Source: Metallyticus violacea
Taxonomy: Eukaryota; Arthropoda; Insecta; Mantodea; Metallyticidae
Direction: 5' to 3'
Assembly: GCA_030762175.1 (NCBI GenBank)
Contig: CM060843.1
Location: 117,668,869 to 117,732,868 of the forward strand
DNA length: 64,000 bases
How positions within the stretch are numbered: the stretch's first letter is position 1; each line of letters starts with the position of its first letter. The translations under genes were made by a program, and so were the position numbers. Below are positions 1-12,876 of the stretch, piece by piece. Under the pieces are notes generated by a model. It worked only from the letters and a program-made list of their open reading frames with translations, was not told the origin of the DNA and did not search any database.

Positions 1-490
1 TCCACATAGAAGAAGCGTGGTGATCAAACAAGAGGGTGCCATGTGAATTATCGCTCCGATCAAGGTTGTTGAAAACACCACCAAGAATGAAACAGGCCTC
101 GTCCGGAATAGTTGGATGTTCGGTACTGTAGCAAAGCTCTGGACAGAAGTAAACTCTTGAGTGCGAGGTCATTGCTTGCACTTATGGTCGGCGATAAGGG
201 TGTAACTGCTGGTCATTCAGTTCTCTTACACTGACGGGCTAATTGACGGCTTCTTGTTGACGCTGCTTCTGCCACACGGTTCAACCATGGTGTGCGAAAA
301 TTCTTTGTCTTGCATCCTATACTTTTGAACGATCCAACCTCTACTAAGTTTCTATATATGGAGATAAATGTCTTTCCTTATGGATGCGCCTTTTCTCTGT
401 ACAGCATTTCAGCTTTCCGAGTAGTGCACTCTAATCCACCGTACATTAAATGCATAGTTGCCAGCTCCCGTGTCGTGTATACTTCATAAA
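1..490 (-). pseudogene. DUF4817/DDE transposase relic, N-terminal half, runs off left edge
   Basis: Read on the minus strand, positions about 490 down to 215 give a helix-turn-helix region of the DUF4817 type. The patterns MHLMYG, RKAEMLYREK and TFISIYRNLVEVGSFK follow one another in one frame, which is the usual order for these IS630/Tc-like insect transposases. From about 290 down to 1 a second frame carries QLHPY followed by PDEACF and GGVFN, the block around the first catalytic aspartate (codon complementary to 101-103) of the DDE/D nuclease. The change of frame near 215-290 and in-frame stops show it is dead. The rest of the catalytic domain lies beyond the left edge. The product would have been a cut-and-paste transposase binding the element's own ends. 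Small plus-strand open frames here are antisense shadows. Family assignment is from remembered motif order, not from a search. Confidence 0.75.
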
Positions 491-3400
491 CCAGACACAA
501 ACTGTAAAAAGACAGAAATTCACCGTGGAACGTGGTGGAGGAATATGTATGGTTTGCAAACTAGTGCCACCAAACGTTGACCGGAGTTTGTTGTTTATTG
601 TGAAAATTAAAGCTGCTTACAAAAGCAGTCCAAGATGTTGTGGCATTTCCGGTCAGTGATCGCTTATCTCATTATAATCTTTAGATATTAATTTCGACAA
701 GAAATCCGAGACTCCCTTTATACCGAAATCCCTCATGGTGATGTAACTTGAATGACAAAGTTTCACGAAAGATGGAGTAATGTGTTTGAACAAAAAATAA
801 ATAGATACTGTGGTTTAACAAACGCCACCATTAAGATTAATTAAATGTCTATCAAATGTTGCTTTACTGTCCCGTTTTCCAGTTTGTTTCTTTATGTTGC
901 ATAATCTCACATAAGTTTCATGTGTTGTGTGTGCACGCCCAAATTTGGATTAACAAAAGTATCAATAAAAGCGCTTACTGTTTATGATATTTCTAGAAAT
1001 CCGTTACTGAGTCCTTCACACATGCTTGGAAATAGCCTCAATTAAAGTTGCAGCACAACGATTAATTACTTTCACAAAAAGAAATTTGATTTTATTTGTA
1101 GCACTTATTACAATAACATTGTCAACGTATACTAGAATAAAAATGTCACCTACGTCATGTCCTTTAGAACAACTTCTCTTAAAGCACAAAACCCCCTAAC
1201 TTTGCGCTTGCTTCCTTTAAATTAGTGAGATACCAACGCAGAAGCATCTCTTGATATTCTGGATTGACGCCCAATCATTCTAAAGGCTGTCATAAAATGT
1301 AATCCAATTAGAGATACAGATATAGGTAAATGATGACACATTTATTGTGTTATTTTACAACACAAATTATAACACAATTATGATGGAGTAAGGGTGGAAG
1401 CAACATATTAGAAGTTTGTCATTTCCTGCATAACAATATGCTTAACATTACTACTTATTCCAGATTAAAAAATATCCATAATGATACTTAAACCTAATTT
1501 TCGGGCTATACTTTTGAACGAGTGGCGTGTTACTGATTTCATTACAATGAAGGTTTATGCTGGATTTTCATTTTAACGCGATAGCACAAAAATACGCATA
1601 ATGCCATTTCTTGTCTTCATTCCCAGTTGCCATTTTCTTGTGACTTCGGTATGTACCAAGATTTTACACTTAATAAGCTTTAAAGAGTTATGAGTCGGTA
1701 ACTTGCTTCTCGTTTGAAATAGAAAATGTTAGAAGACATTAAGCAATTTAGTATAAACCGAGTTCATTTCTCGGTACTTAAGTTAATCTCAGCGTCAGAC
1801 TTCCAACTGCGCTTTGAGCTACGGTAACAACCATCTCTGTGTCGTAACTGCTTCCTGAAAAGTCATAACTTTTAACTCAGCTCAGAGTTTTGCCATTTAA
1901 GAGCCTAATTTTACTGAAGGATTACACTATATTGACATAATGCAAATCAAATATTTCAACATCTTTATTATAAAAGCAGAATGACCTTTAAAGAAAACAC
2001 CTTCGAAACGATTTTCTGAATGAGGTCAGATAAGAAGAATCTGAACTTCCGTTTACATGCTTGCTGATGTTGAGGAACAATGCGTTATTACCTACCATCG
2101 GCAATCTGTATATCAGAATTCACTTGGACAGAATGTTTACGTCTGCAAGCGTGATAAATGTAATTTAGATGTCTTGTGAAAATAAATTACATAGGGATGT
2201 AAAATAAATTTCTTTAAATTCAGCAGAGCTTGTATCAGATGCACATTATATTTTGCTTTTGTTTAATGTCAAAGTCTCACTTTAACCACTTAATTACCTT
2301 TTTGTGTGGACTAAATGGTTTAAATTTCTAAATCCAGTTCAGATATATAGCATGATAGTTTTAAGCTTTTTGGCATGTCTTTGAAACGTAAATCATAGAG
2401 CTTGTTATTGCACCCTTGTCTAAAATGTATGTAAAATTTTACATTTTAAAATATTTTACTTTGTTTTATATAAAAAGCTTTACATTTACGTTCTAATCAA
2501 AGTGTAACGCGGTCTGTCATGCATATTCTAATATAATTTTAGTTGAGATTAGATATTTAATACTTACTTATTTAATGCATGCTTTTATAATTATTATTGC
2601 ATCTCAAAAATAATGAACTCTGTTTTACAAATGAATGTTAGTGATTTAGTTTTAAAATATGAAAAATTAAACAATTAAACAATTAAATAATATCAGTACT
2701 GAATTACAGGATCTTAAAATAAGTAATAAATTATAGAAACTACTTTAAACACTGTCTTCAAACTATGTGTCCAAAATGACACATTGCAATTACTGAGATT
2801 AACTTATAGCCAATATTTCTTATACTTACTTTTGAACATTCAAATAATTATTGTTGAACATCCTTAGAGGCATAAGAGTTACGGGAAGAGGCAGTTTCGA
2901 AGCCTTGATAATAAGACTTAAATTTTCCGTATCCTGTCAAAAAATAAATTCATATAAAGGATAGTTCATAGATCTTCAACGATCTAATAAAATGGCCATA
3001 TATGTTCTATCTGGTCATAACGAATTCTACTCTTCTTGCATGTTCCTTTTGAATTTAGTTTTAAAATAAGAATTAGGATGTTTTGTGTATTCCTATTCGT
3101 CTTACGAGTATGCAGCCAGCTTTGCAAATCAGTGAGCATGCCCGTTTCCTATATGACCGCGAACCCAAAACAAAACGTTTACTATATTTGGACATGGTTT
3201 CTGTTATACCAACTACAATTGCAATTAGATTATATTTATCGGAGATTAGCAAATGCTACATAGACTCCATAAAACTGGCCTATTACATATGCTAGCTACA
3301 CTTCGCTCTATAGTTTACTTGAGCGGCAGAAGTGCGCTAACTTCTGGAGTGCGTTAACTCCAAGGCCTGGGAAATTGAGTTAATTACAAAGCCAAAAGGA

Positions 3401-6400
3401 CACGTTTACGTACCTACTGAAATCCACATTTTGTTTCACCAACTAATATAACTTTATTGCTACAACTTTCATTTATTAAACTTGCCTTTGGCATAAATCT
3501 AACAACTTAAAAGAGACAAAGAACGAATTTATTTTCCCTTACGTGATATAAAACAATAAAAATAAATTGGTTATAGATTTAGTTTTCAATGTGTAGAATA
3601 ACAGTTTTACAATTTATGGATTATTGCTAAGCTAGAAAATAAGTTAATAAATACCGTGTTAATAAATTCATATTTGAATATAATTTTAAAACACGAAATA
3701 ATTGGATCATATTATACACGAAAAAAATAGAATTCAGGACCAAAATAATTATAGTTAAATCGTTATCACAAAATGTATAAGCCAAAAATAAAATCATCTT
3801 CTAATGCGCAGCATAGTGATCCAGGCTCTCTGATAACGTGCCCAAAACAACTTGTGAAAACTTATCACCAAACTGACATTTCAGTTCGTTAATGACCTGG
3901 GGTATTCTAAACGTTGCGAAATTTCCAACCCCTTGTCTGAATGAAAGGTTGCTTGAACGACAACGATATTCTTCTTTTTTTCAAATTAGCAACTGCCAAG
4001 CTACAAGATTATAAAAGCCTGTAATTACTTTTTAGTTACCCTGATTTATTTTTATTTCAATTTGATGGCACACAAAATAAATTCTCGCAAAACTATTCAT
4101 GTTACTTTATTATTTCTATTATAGTTTTAAATTGACTACCAACTTCTTGATCAGGTTTCTCTCTCCAAAAGTAGTTCAATTCCTTCTCTTTTGGTATCAG
4201 TAAACAGAAAGTGCTCATTTTTGCTTGTTTTTTTAAAATGAATTATTTCTGAGGTCTCTAGTATTAAGAGACAGTGAAACATATGCAGCAAATAAGAGCC
4301 ATCAGAAAAATATCATAAAAATCACGAAATTTAAGGTCACTTACAGTCTGCAATTGACAAAGGTAACGCTGTAATTCTCGCAAGGTAGGCATTGCTATGT
4401 GTGCGATGCGACTCCTTAAGAAGAAGGGCTACAACAGGAAATAAAAACTTCTAATTTTTGGGTTCTTCATCCATAGATAAAATGTTTGGATAGGCTGATC
4501 TATGTGGCTTATGGATTAAATCTCCAGAGATCGGCGGTAAAGAAGTCCAGGAGATGGATAAAAAGAAGAATAAAGAAATCCTAAAGACTGAATCAGATTT
4601 CATTATAGAGGAGCCGAGACAAGACGGCAGCGAAACTTTCAATGATGGCCAGTCGTTTCTTTCGCGACAATAACAAACCTGATTAAGAATTGCGCTATAT
4701 CCGCCAAGTAAAACATTACGCACTGCATGTGTATCATCATTTATTCAAATACTTAAGAGTCGTCCATCTCTTTGCGTTATAGTACATTACTCTTATTAGC
4801 CTGACCAGCCATCTCTCCAGCTTCTAGTAGTACTACAGGTCTTCACTTATGGGCTGAACGTTGACCCAGAATAATTTTATGTTTGGGCAAATGCAATTAG
4901 TGGTCTCCACATATAATACAATTTATGGTTCTTTATACCTATTTCGGGAATAAAATTCTGGCTCATGAAGACCCTATAATTTCTCAAGAGTCTTTTATCG
5001 TCTTTTCATATGTTGGAAGGAGCCCAAGAGACGAAAAACAAGCGTGTAAAAGACTCCTGAGAGCATTTCTAGTAAATGTTTAACTAAAGATACAATGAGA
5101 GATCAACTGACTCAAAAATGTTCACCTTCAGAGAGCCGATGACTCAGAAATATAAAAAGGACGTTATCTCTATCTGTGCTCAGCCTTTTGAAAGTGGTAG
5201 AAAAGCCTCAACAGTTTTGTTATTTCGAACGAACGTATATAAAGTTTAAATATATTTAAAATAATTATTAATTAACATTTTTCTTATTTTTATAATAAAA
5301 TAACACTATTGTCTGGAAAATACTAATAGATTCAACTCGTAGTAGAAAGAGTTTTTATCAAGTTTTCTAGGTATATAGTTAACTACGCGATAAAGCTAGA
5401 AGGACGATACATATGGAGTGACCTGAAGTTCAAACAAGACCAGTCTCAACGTAGGGAAGAATAGGAAAAATGAAAAGATATGGAGCAAGGAAAATTCCAA
5501 AAAGGAAGGAAGATGACAGAAAAATCTTCCGTCAAAACAAATTGATCATCCAACTGCTAAGGTAGTTTGTAGCAATTCAGAGAAGCGATATATTTCTATC
5601 CCTTTCTTTGATAAAATGAAATACATTTTTTCTTCAAAGGGACTAAAGTTACAGTGTACATGAACCACTCTGAACATGCTCTGAGAAAAAAAGGAAAGGA
5701 AGAAAAAGGGCATATCTTGCGTTGTTTTGAATATTCTAATTAACTCGAAAAATAGATTAAGATATTTTACATGAAGTTATAATTTGTTTATAGAAGTTAT
5801 CACTAGATCCCTGCGTTTTATGGTGACGATCACTTAACGTGTATGCATTGCGACTAAAGGTAGAGCCCTAATTATCAACATCTTAAAGACTATGTAAGTA
5901 GTTTGCAATGCAAATGTGCAAATGATTCAATTAGTTGCACTTACATTTCTAAAAGAATGAACACATTCCTCCAAAAATAAGGATAAAAGGGAAAAGAAGG
6001 CAGATATCAAGAATGAAAATTGTTCAACGCCTGCCACGTTACTGTAGCCATTCTATGTCCTAGAATTTTATATATTTGATGGTAATAAAGAAAGGGACAT
6101 CCTAGAAGTATTTCATCATCTTATTATAAGTGGACAATTTTCAAGTTTGGATCAGGCGGATTTCTGTAAGAGTTTAAGAAGGGTGCATAAACTGTTCCGT
6201 CTCGGCGTCTAACTTCTCCCTACGAGAAAGCAAAGCAGTCAGTAAGAAATATAACATACATTTGCAAAAATATACTACGTATAAAATATATAGGCATATG
6301 CTAATGTATAATAATACAATTACATTATAAAACACACACACACTAATGCATATATGTTGGTAGGGATGTTCTGCAAATGAACTTTTTGTCCATATCAATT

Positions 6401-6505
6401 TAACTGTGACTCTCACGAGCCCAGCCCAGATATGTGAATATGCATCGTTTGGGCATAAATTAATTGTAATGATAATTAATTTATGTATCTTCAAATCTCT
6501 TTGTT
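491..6505. other. AT-rich stretch with no supported gene
   Basis: I see only short open frames of random appearance, A/T runs and no recognisable domain, RNA gene or long repeat. A minus-strand 90-codon frame at 4451-4723 and a 106-codon frame at 6174-6494 show no motif I recognise and no flanking signals, so they are not called as genes. Confidence 0.6.
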
Positions 6506-6784
6506 ATACAGTGTGTTAGTTAAACCTCTAGGGAATTGACAGACAGCCTAAAATAGTTGTACTTCTAATATAAACACATTATTACATTTCGGTAGTATTT
6601 AGTTAGAGTTTTTTGAAGTATATTGATAAAGAAGCCTCGGACATTTTGTCCTGTACAAAATGATGTTGTGTTGTATTTAAAGACATCTGTCATTCACCAC
6701 ACAGTAAAACAATCATATATGGTAGTTTAGACAACTACAGAATTTCAACATTAAAGTATGGAATCGAATAATTGACCGAACATG

Positions 6785-6960
6785 AATGGGTGGTTTTATT
6801 TTACCCGGAATATTAACAGGATATTTTAAAGGATCATTCAAAGATTTTTAGAGGAAGTTCCACCAAACTTAATGCGCTCTATGTGATTCGTGAATGATGG
6901 GGTACCGTCTCTTTTTTCTCGTGCTGCTAGAGCGGTACTATCAGCAATTTTTCAAAAAAT
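6785..6960 (+). pseudogene. Small DDE transposase relic (DUF4817-like)
   Basis: One plus-strand frame reads FLEEVPPNLM, then a stop, then FVNDGVPSLFSRAARAVL. This resembles the block around the second catalytic aspartate in DUF4817-type transposases, where a short stretch ending in a hydrophobic-x-x-D-G-A-P-x-H-F pattern is followed by an alpha helix containing RAVR. The Asp codon is 6896-6898. Nothing clear survives upstream or downstream, so this is a fragment of under 60 codons with at least one stop. A terminus-like sequence starting near 6508 could be the element's old left end, but that is a guess. It may belong to the same broad family as the relic at the left edge. Confidence 0.5.
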
Positions 6961-7185
6961 GGGCGCCGCATCCTGATCTTCTGACTCCTGAACAAATTTA
7001 CAGTTGAACACATTTAAAGATCACTGTGCAATTCATACTTATTGTTAACGTTTAAATTCTTGGCAGCATATTGAACTAGGTTGTCAGTAGATACGGCACA
7101 CAACTGAATTATGCAACATGCCCTTATTAGAGCTCTTGGTGGTCATTCTCAGTACGTTCTATGGAACTGTAAGCGAGGAAAAATG

Positions 7186-7218
<33 letters not shown>

Positions 7219-9370
7219 GGTGATTCTCTGTTAATTTTCCAGAGCGTTCTCAAATGTTCAGTTTTTAGCACTATAAGCTCTACTTCAAAATCTCTATGGG
7301 ATGTATGCGGGATAGGATATTTGATCAAGAATATAATGGCACTCATTAAGTCTCAATATTATCTAAATATACCTTTCTCATATCGTTTTCGAACTAAATT
7401 TATGCTTTCGAGTACTTCTCGCCCAAAATATCCTCTGGGTACACAAATGCTAACGGAATACTAAAATCTAGCATTGAACTTGCTAATCAGCAAAGTGGCA
7501 ATTTGAAAGAACAATTGGTGACGCGTTTACACTACCCGTAATGGCAGTAATCAATGATTTTATTCAAATTGTAGTTTTAAATTTTTTTTATGTTTAATGT
7601 AATTTTTCACCGTTAGTATGCACCAGACTGGTGTGAAAGACCAAACTTCAGAAAATGTGTGTGCTCCGGTAAATAATAAATAGCGCCTGACGTGACGCAC
7701 AGCTTTTCCTCTCCGTCAAGTGACACATTAGAGTTGATGGGACATACATGATGGAATTTGGGGGACTATTAATTGATTAAAAGCGTAGCGCCCCCCATGC
7801 GCGTTCTCGAGGGGAATGGGGAGGGGCAAACAGCAACATTCATCATGTTGATAGTTTCGTTTTTGTCCGTTTGCACATATCATTGCACTTATCACTGAGT
7901 AATTTGTAATCCTACTTTGCACCAATTTTATAGAGAACCCCTCAATTAACCATTTTCGTACTTGAACACCGATTTTTGTGTTTTAAGAACATATGTGTAC
8001 GTAGAGAAAAAATGCATTTAAATTAAAATATTTTAAGCCAACTAGCTAACAAATTCCTTTCTTTCTGTAATTATAAGTACATGTGTGTAGCTAATTTTAA
8101 ACTACGTATACCTTAATATTGTGAGAAATAAGTAAATCTGCATTGCTATTAATTATTAGTTAAATTTCATGTAAAATTATTATATTTAAAATGTACTAGA
8201 AAGTATAATAATGATAATTAAATTTTCTTTCAATTATTACCAAAATTGTTCAGATGAAAATCGAGGAAGCGTTTGACGATATTCTCATAAAGTAAAGCTA
8301 ATTAGCTTTACTAGCAGGAAAGGTTTGATAGTTGAAATGTATGTGGTGGCACAAATCCGAATTGTGTTTTTAACTTAAGACAGCTGGAATGACATTCCCG
8401 CATGCTGTAACAAGTACACGGTGTAGTCCCAGTAATACAAGTAAATGTTATATGTGCATTTGAAATAATATCAGTAATAAAAACATGCAATATACAACGA
8501 GGTTATTTGAGCTAAGGGTTGCTTGAGCGCGGGTGGTTATCGGAGAAGTGTAGCCGCCGCAACCGGAGAAAGAAGGGCAGAGTCGCCACGTGTAAAGTTA
8601 GAATTTATATTTGTACTAAAGGCATAAAATAATACTGTGATTAACATGACAATAATAAGCTCTAACTGTGATATGTTGAAAATGACGCCCCTCAGCCGTA
8701 ATAAATTTCCGGAATCTGCTTAGCAAATTCCGATATTTTGTTTGCATTTTTAAAAACAAGGTGGTTTCTTGTCATTGCGATTTCCTGTGTCTGGCAACTT
8801 TTTAAAAATTTGGCGCAGTTTTCCTACCTGGAACATGCTTGCCAGGATATTTTCTTGCGAATCGCCTTGCCGTTTCTCCATGCATATGTATCGTACATAA
8901 AACCCGTTCTTAAAATTTGTATCTAACGAAGAACAATGAGCCCAAAATGTGCAGGCAATGAAAGCACGAGTAGCATATGAACACACAACCATCCGCTGAC
9001 AAAACCTTCCTCAAACTAACTCCTTCGTTTTTTTTTTTTTTTTTTTTTTTTGTTTTTTTTCCCAGAGTTGCTAACACCTATGTAAATTTACCATACACTG
9101 TATTTCCGCTGCAGTTACATTTTTCATCACCAGGGTGAATATGTGCTCCAGCTTAAGATTTTTCTCAACGTTGTAATCTGCTTGAGCGATTCCACGTTTG
9201 TTTATCAGTTGCCAACCCAACTATTATATAATTTTGATATACCAAATCTCGTATGCTTCTTAGTGAAATCCGAAGGAATGTAACTCTTGCTTTTGTACCC
9301 ATGAAAGGATTTGTTAAAAGTTTCTTAAAATCTCCTTCGATCCTGCTTATTAGGCACCAAAAGTGGTTTC
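6961..9370. other. Unassigned stretch with poly-T tracts and a GC-richer patch
   Basis: No gene recognised. It contains a 29-bp T homopolymer at 7190-7218 and a T-rich tract at 9028-9060 broken by one G. There is a GC-richer patch around 7690-7830 without recognisable motifs, and a perfect 22-bp palindrome at 8291-8312. The open frame at 7111-7464 owes part of its length to the T run, which is read as phenylalanine codons, and is not a credible gene. Confidence 0.55.
7190..7218. repeat. T homopolymer (29 bp)
   Basis: Uninterrupted run of T. It could be the reverse-complement poly-A tail of a decayed retroelement, but no element body is recognisable beside it. Confidence 0.9.
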
Positions 9371-10110
9371 TTAACGTTCTAGTGGCCACAAGTTTTGTTT
9401 TTTCTTAACAAAAAAATCGGCATATAACAATCAATTAACAAAATTTTGACCGAGTTCTTTAACCAGCAAAATTAAATCATCGGGACCTAACCAAAAGCGA
9501 AAATTTCAAAATCGCTCTAGAGGCCGCAATTTTTCTTTTTTCGGTGAATCTCGATGTATATCACTAAAGTAAAATAAGAAAAATAGAGTATGTAAATCAG
9601 CAAAATCAGGATATTATGAGTGGGGATTTACCCAATATCCAAAATTAAAAAAAAATAATTGTTCTTTGCAACGAAACTTGGTATATACGATTTAAATAAA
9701 ATAATAAGAATAATAACAATTTCTCAACAAAAATCGCTATATGCCATTGAAATAAAATAGTTTATGAAAATATAGTGAAATCAGACAATTAGAAATGGGG
9801 GTTTACTTGAAACCGCAAATTTAACAATACTTCTAGCAGCAGCATTTTTTGTTTTTTATCAACGAAACTTGGTAGATGCCATTAAAATAAAATAATAAAA
9901 ACATGTTTTAAATAAGTGAAATCAGATTATTAGGAGTGGAAGTTTACCTGGAACCCAAAATTTAAAAATCGCTCTAGAGGCACCAATATTTGCTTTTCCA
10001 ACACAAAACTCAGTATGTATCATTTAAATAAAATAAAAAAAAATAGTTTCTGAAAATTAGGGGTATACCAGAAAACCGAAATTTAAAAGGCGTTCTAGCG
10101 TTTTTTTCTA
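9371..10110. repeat. Degenerate tandem array, units about 120-160 bp
   Basis: The same chain of short blocks recurs. It comprises a ctctagaggc-like block (9377, 9515, 9831, 9972, 10092, with one unit at about 9650 that has lost it), then a T-rich block, then gaaacttggta- or atgta-like blocks followed by ttaaataaaataa (9550, 9672, 9856, 10004), and then gggtttac followed by aacccaaaattta (9625, 9798, 9935, 10058). Spacing between neighbouring blocks is about 138, 141 and 121 bp, with 315 bp across the pair containing the damaged unit. Five to six units are visible, heavily diverged and very AT-rich. No long open frame crosses it. It looks like an old satellite-like array or the repeated part of an unknown element. 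Confidence 0.75.
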
Positions 10111-11700
10111 AATTGTTTCCAAAAATGACAAATTAACTCATAATTTATAAAGATGCATATGTTTTATTTTTGACAAAAGCATTGTCATGAAGGCAACTGC
10201 GAAACGTTAATCTGTTACTGCCACGCTCATTGCATACCCAGCCGGTATCAAAAGATGCGGCAAACGTTTGATATGACCGTTACTCGATATTTTAACAATA
10301 ACACTAATAAACTATCCCGAAGCTGTACGTTTGTTTGCTGTTAATTCTAATCTGCTATTGACTGGAACTATCACACCATTGTTTATCTGCTTAAAATCCT
10401 CTGAAGCTGAAATATTATTGTTACAGTACGACAGAGAAACTTTATCGCTAAGCAATTGATCTCAAAGGCTCCGAGGAAAACGTGGTGCCTATAGGCTGCT
10501 ATACAACATTAATTCTCATGGAGCTCGGCTGTTAAATGTACATGACTTGGTCCTTCTACAAGCAAACAGAAATGGACGGAGATGAGTGTTTTGAATTTGG
10601 ACTCCTGGTAGTAGACACCTTCCTTCTAATTTCTATAAACTCAAAATGCTCTAACACTTTGCAATAAGGTTCACAAATTAACTTCCTGAGAGATTTGCTC
10701 AGTTTAAGAATCTCCTGCACGACGGACTTTATAGATGACAAGCGGAGAAATTTGGTCGTAGCGAGTCCTCCTGTTCTAGGATTTACCCGTGTTTAGCTGT
10801 TTATGTATATCTGTTGATTACTAGCCTTTTTCGATTGTTGCTTTGTTAGCATGGGTGCATCAGTCGTTTGTCTTCTGACTTTACTATACTTTAACATGAC
10901 TGTTTGCAATTTTGGTAAGGTAATAACGGAACGTCAAAGAGCGGGTAGTTTGTTGTATACATTTACCCATTATTACATCTGTATTTGCCAATTTTTCTAG
11001 TAATATTGTCTGCTTGTAATCTTTTATTTCAGATAAGTTTTACATGGTTAATGTAATTTCCCCTTTTTCTCCGTTATCCCTTACATTCCCGTTTCTAGTG
11101 TTTTTCTTACTGTTGGTAAATCCGTGATGTAAGCAAGCACACTACGCGGCAATTTCCTCCTTCCTTCGATTTCAGCTATAAAAGTAAATGCACTTTCTGG
11201 GGGGAAGGATGGCGTACTAGCTTTTAACCGAGTCACGTGATCTCCCAATGCTGTTTTTATTTATTCTCCTATTAATTTAGGCAAGTTTAACACTTTAGTT
11301 TCTGGTATACAAATAAGAAAGTTTCACCTAAACAACAATTTCTATACAATAGAACTGAACTAGAAAATGTAACATTTAAATTAATATTAGGCAACCGATA
11401 GAGGGTAAATTTAGAAAGCGAAAACTCAAAATATTTACTTAAACGGAAACTTTTCACCAACCACCGTTCAAGAGAGAAAGGGCGAAAGTTGTGTCGCCCC
11501 GGTTCTTGCCAAACGACTGTCTTAGCCTTCCTTCCTCTCCTCCTGCTACGGAGGAGAGAGGGAAGCAACAGCCGAAAATGATGCAAGTAACGATAATCTA
11601 CAACAGAATTGCCACCGTTTCAATGTAAAATTATGGCCACACACAATTTTTTCGAAATATCTAATAAATAATTCCACTTTAATAATCTTTTGTTGCTTTT
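10111..11700. other. No supported feature
   Basis: AT-rich sequence with only short frames, including a 99-codon minus frame at 11287-11586 that shows no domain I recognise. Confidence 0.55.
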
Positions 11701-11704
11701 AAGT

Positions 11705-11900
11705 TCTCACTACCGAGCTACCACAGGCGGTGAAAACCAATAGACAAGGTGAAATGATAAATTGGGAAATGAGTGTTTATTTGGGAAAGTATTGTTCCAG
11801 GCTTAAAATTAGGGGACTACTTTGGCATTTGCCATTGATAAGAAATGAAGAAAACATGGAAAAACACTCAGGGAAAACGGTGCTTACGGGAAACAAACTT
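11705..11900 (-). mobile_element. SINE family B fragment, decayed
   Basis: The plus-strand order accacaggcggtg, then gttccaggcttaaaattagggga, then gaaaacatggaaaaacactcagg matches, with many changes, the body of the better preserved copy at 51262-51535 (accacaggaggtgg, gttccaggcataattttaggg, acaggaaaaaccggaaaaaatctcag). The element is therefore in minus orientation. The tRNA-like promoter part is not recognisable here. Confidence 0.55.
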
Positions 11901-12213
11901 CAGACCTACATTCACGAGTCTATGCTTTAATGACCTCAGTCACAATATGTGTACAATTTTATTTTATTATACCAACTCTTACTTTTGTTTTGCTGATCCA
12001 TGTTTAATGTTTGTGACGGTAAAAAGTGTGTTTATGAAAATACTTATATCAACAGTAGTATAAATATATAACATATTGCTTAGCCTAAAGTATCTATAAG
12101 TCTAATTAAATAGCTTCTAAAAGGTTATACAAACCACTATAGTAGCAATGCAATCATTATGCCGGTTGCATAGGTGGAGCTTAATAATTAAGTAATAATG
12201 CAGCATTGATGTG

Positions 12214-12350
12214 TTTATTCATTTATTTATTTATTTACGGACGCTCTTCAACATCTCGCGTTCCATTCAACTCGGGGCGTGAAACGGCCGACAAATTTTG
12301 CTCAGGCTTGAGGTTCTTTTTCGTACCGTAAAGGTAGACACCAATAATGT
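12214..12350 (-). mobile_element. SINE family A, 3' part, minus orientation
   Basis: Read on the minus strand this contains the family-A 3' body, with an attttgtcggccgtttcacgc-like block, and ends in the tail catctcaacatcgcgt-like/acggacgc followed by repeated taaa. The matching full-length copies are at 20051-20328 and 30714-31001. The copy is truncated: the tRNA-like head is absent. The tail has become (TTTA)n at 12214-12236. Confidence 0.8.
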
Positions 12351-12711
12351 GTTGAAGTCACGTACACAGACTGGAACTGGTTCCACGCTATTGTTGCGTG
12401 ATTGAACGCGAAGAGGAAATGAGCTCTGCACATGCGTATAGCTGCATATGACGAGGTAAGCGTTTGTCTATTGAGAAAGCAGTAGAGTGAGGATAGGCGT
12501 CTGTATCTCTCCTGGGTCTTCTTAGCCCCGTTGACGAAAAATAATTCTTGGTAAATGTCTAAAGGAACTAAAGAATGTCATCTTTTCAACTAATCTTATG
12601 AGTGTGTCTCTAATTTCCGTCCTCGTGCAAAACTAACTGATAAGAATAGACGGTGTAGCAATATTTCAATATTAATAACACGTTTCATTTATTTCATAAA
12701 ATGGTACTTTG

Positions 12712-12792
<81 letters not shown>

Positions 12793-12876
12793 CACTACCG
12801 CTACCGCTACCGCTACCACTAACAATACCACTACCACTACCACTACCACTACCACTACCACTACTACTACTACTAC
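12712..12876. repeat. (TAC)n microsatellite with variant core
   Basis: About 165 bp. It starts as pure TAC, passes through a middle section of TACCAC and GCTACC variants at about 12790-12860, and returns to pure TAC. It makes a spurious 64-codon poly-threonine frame. Confidence 0.95.
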
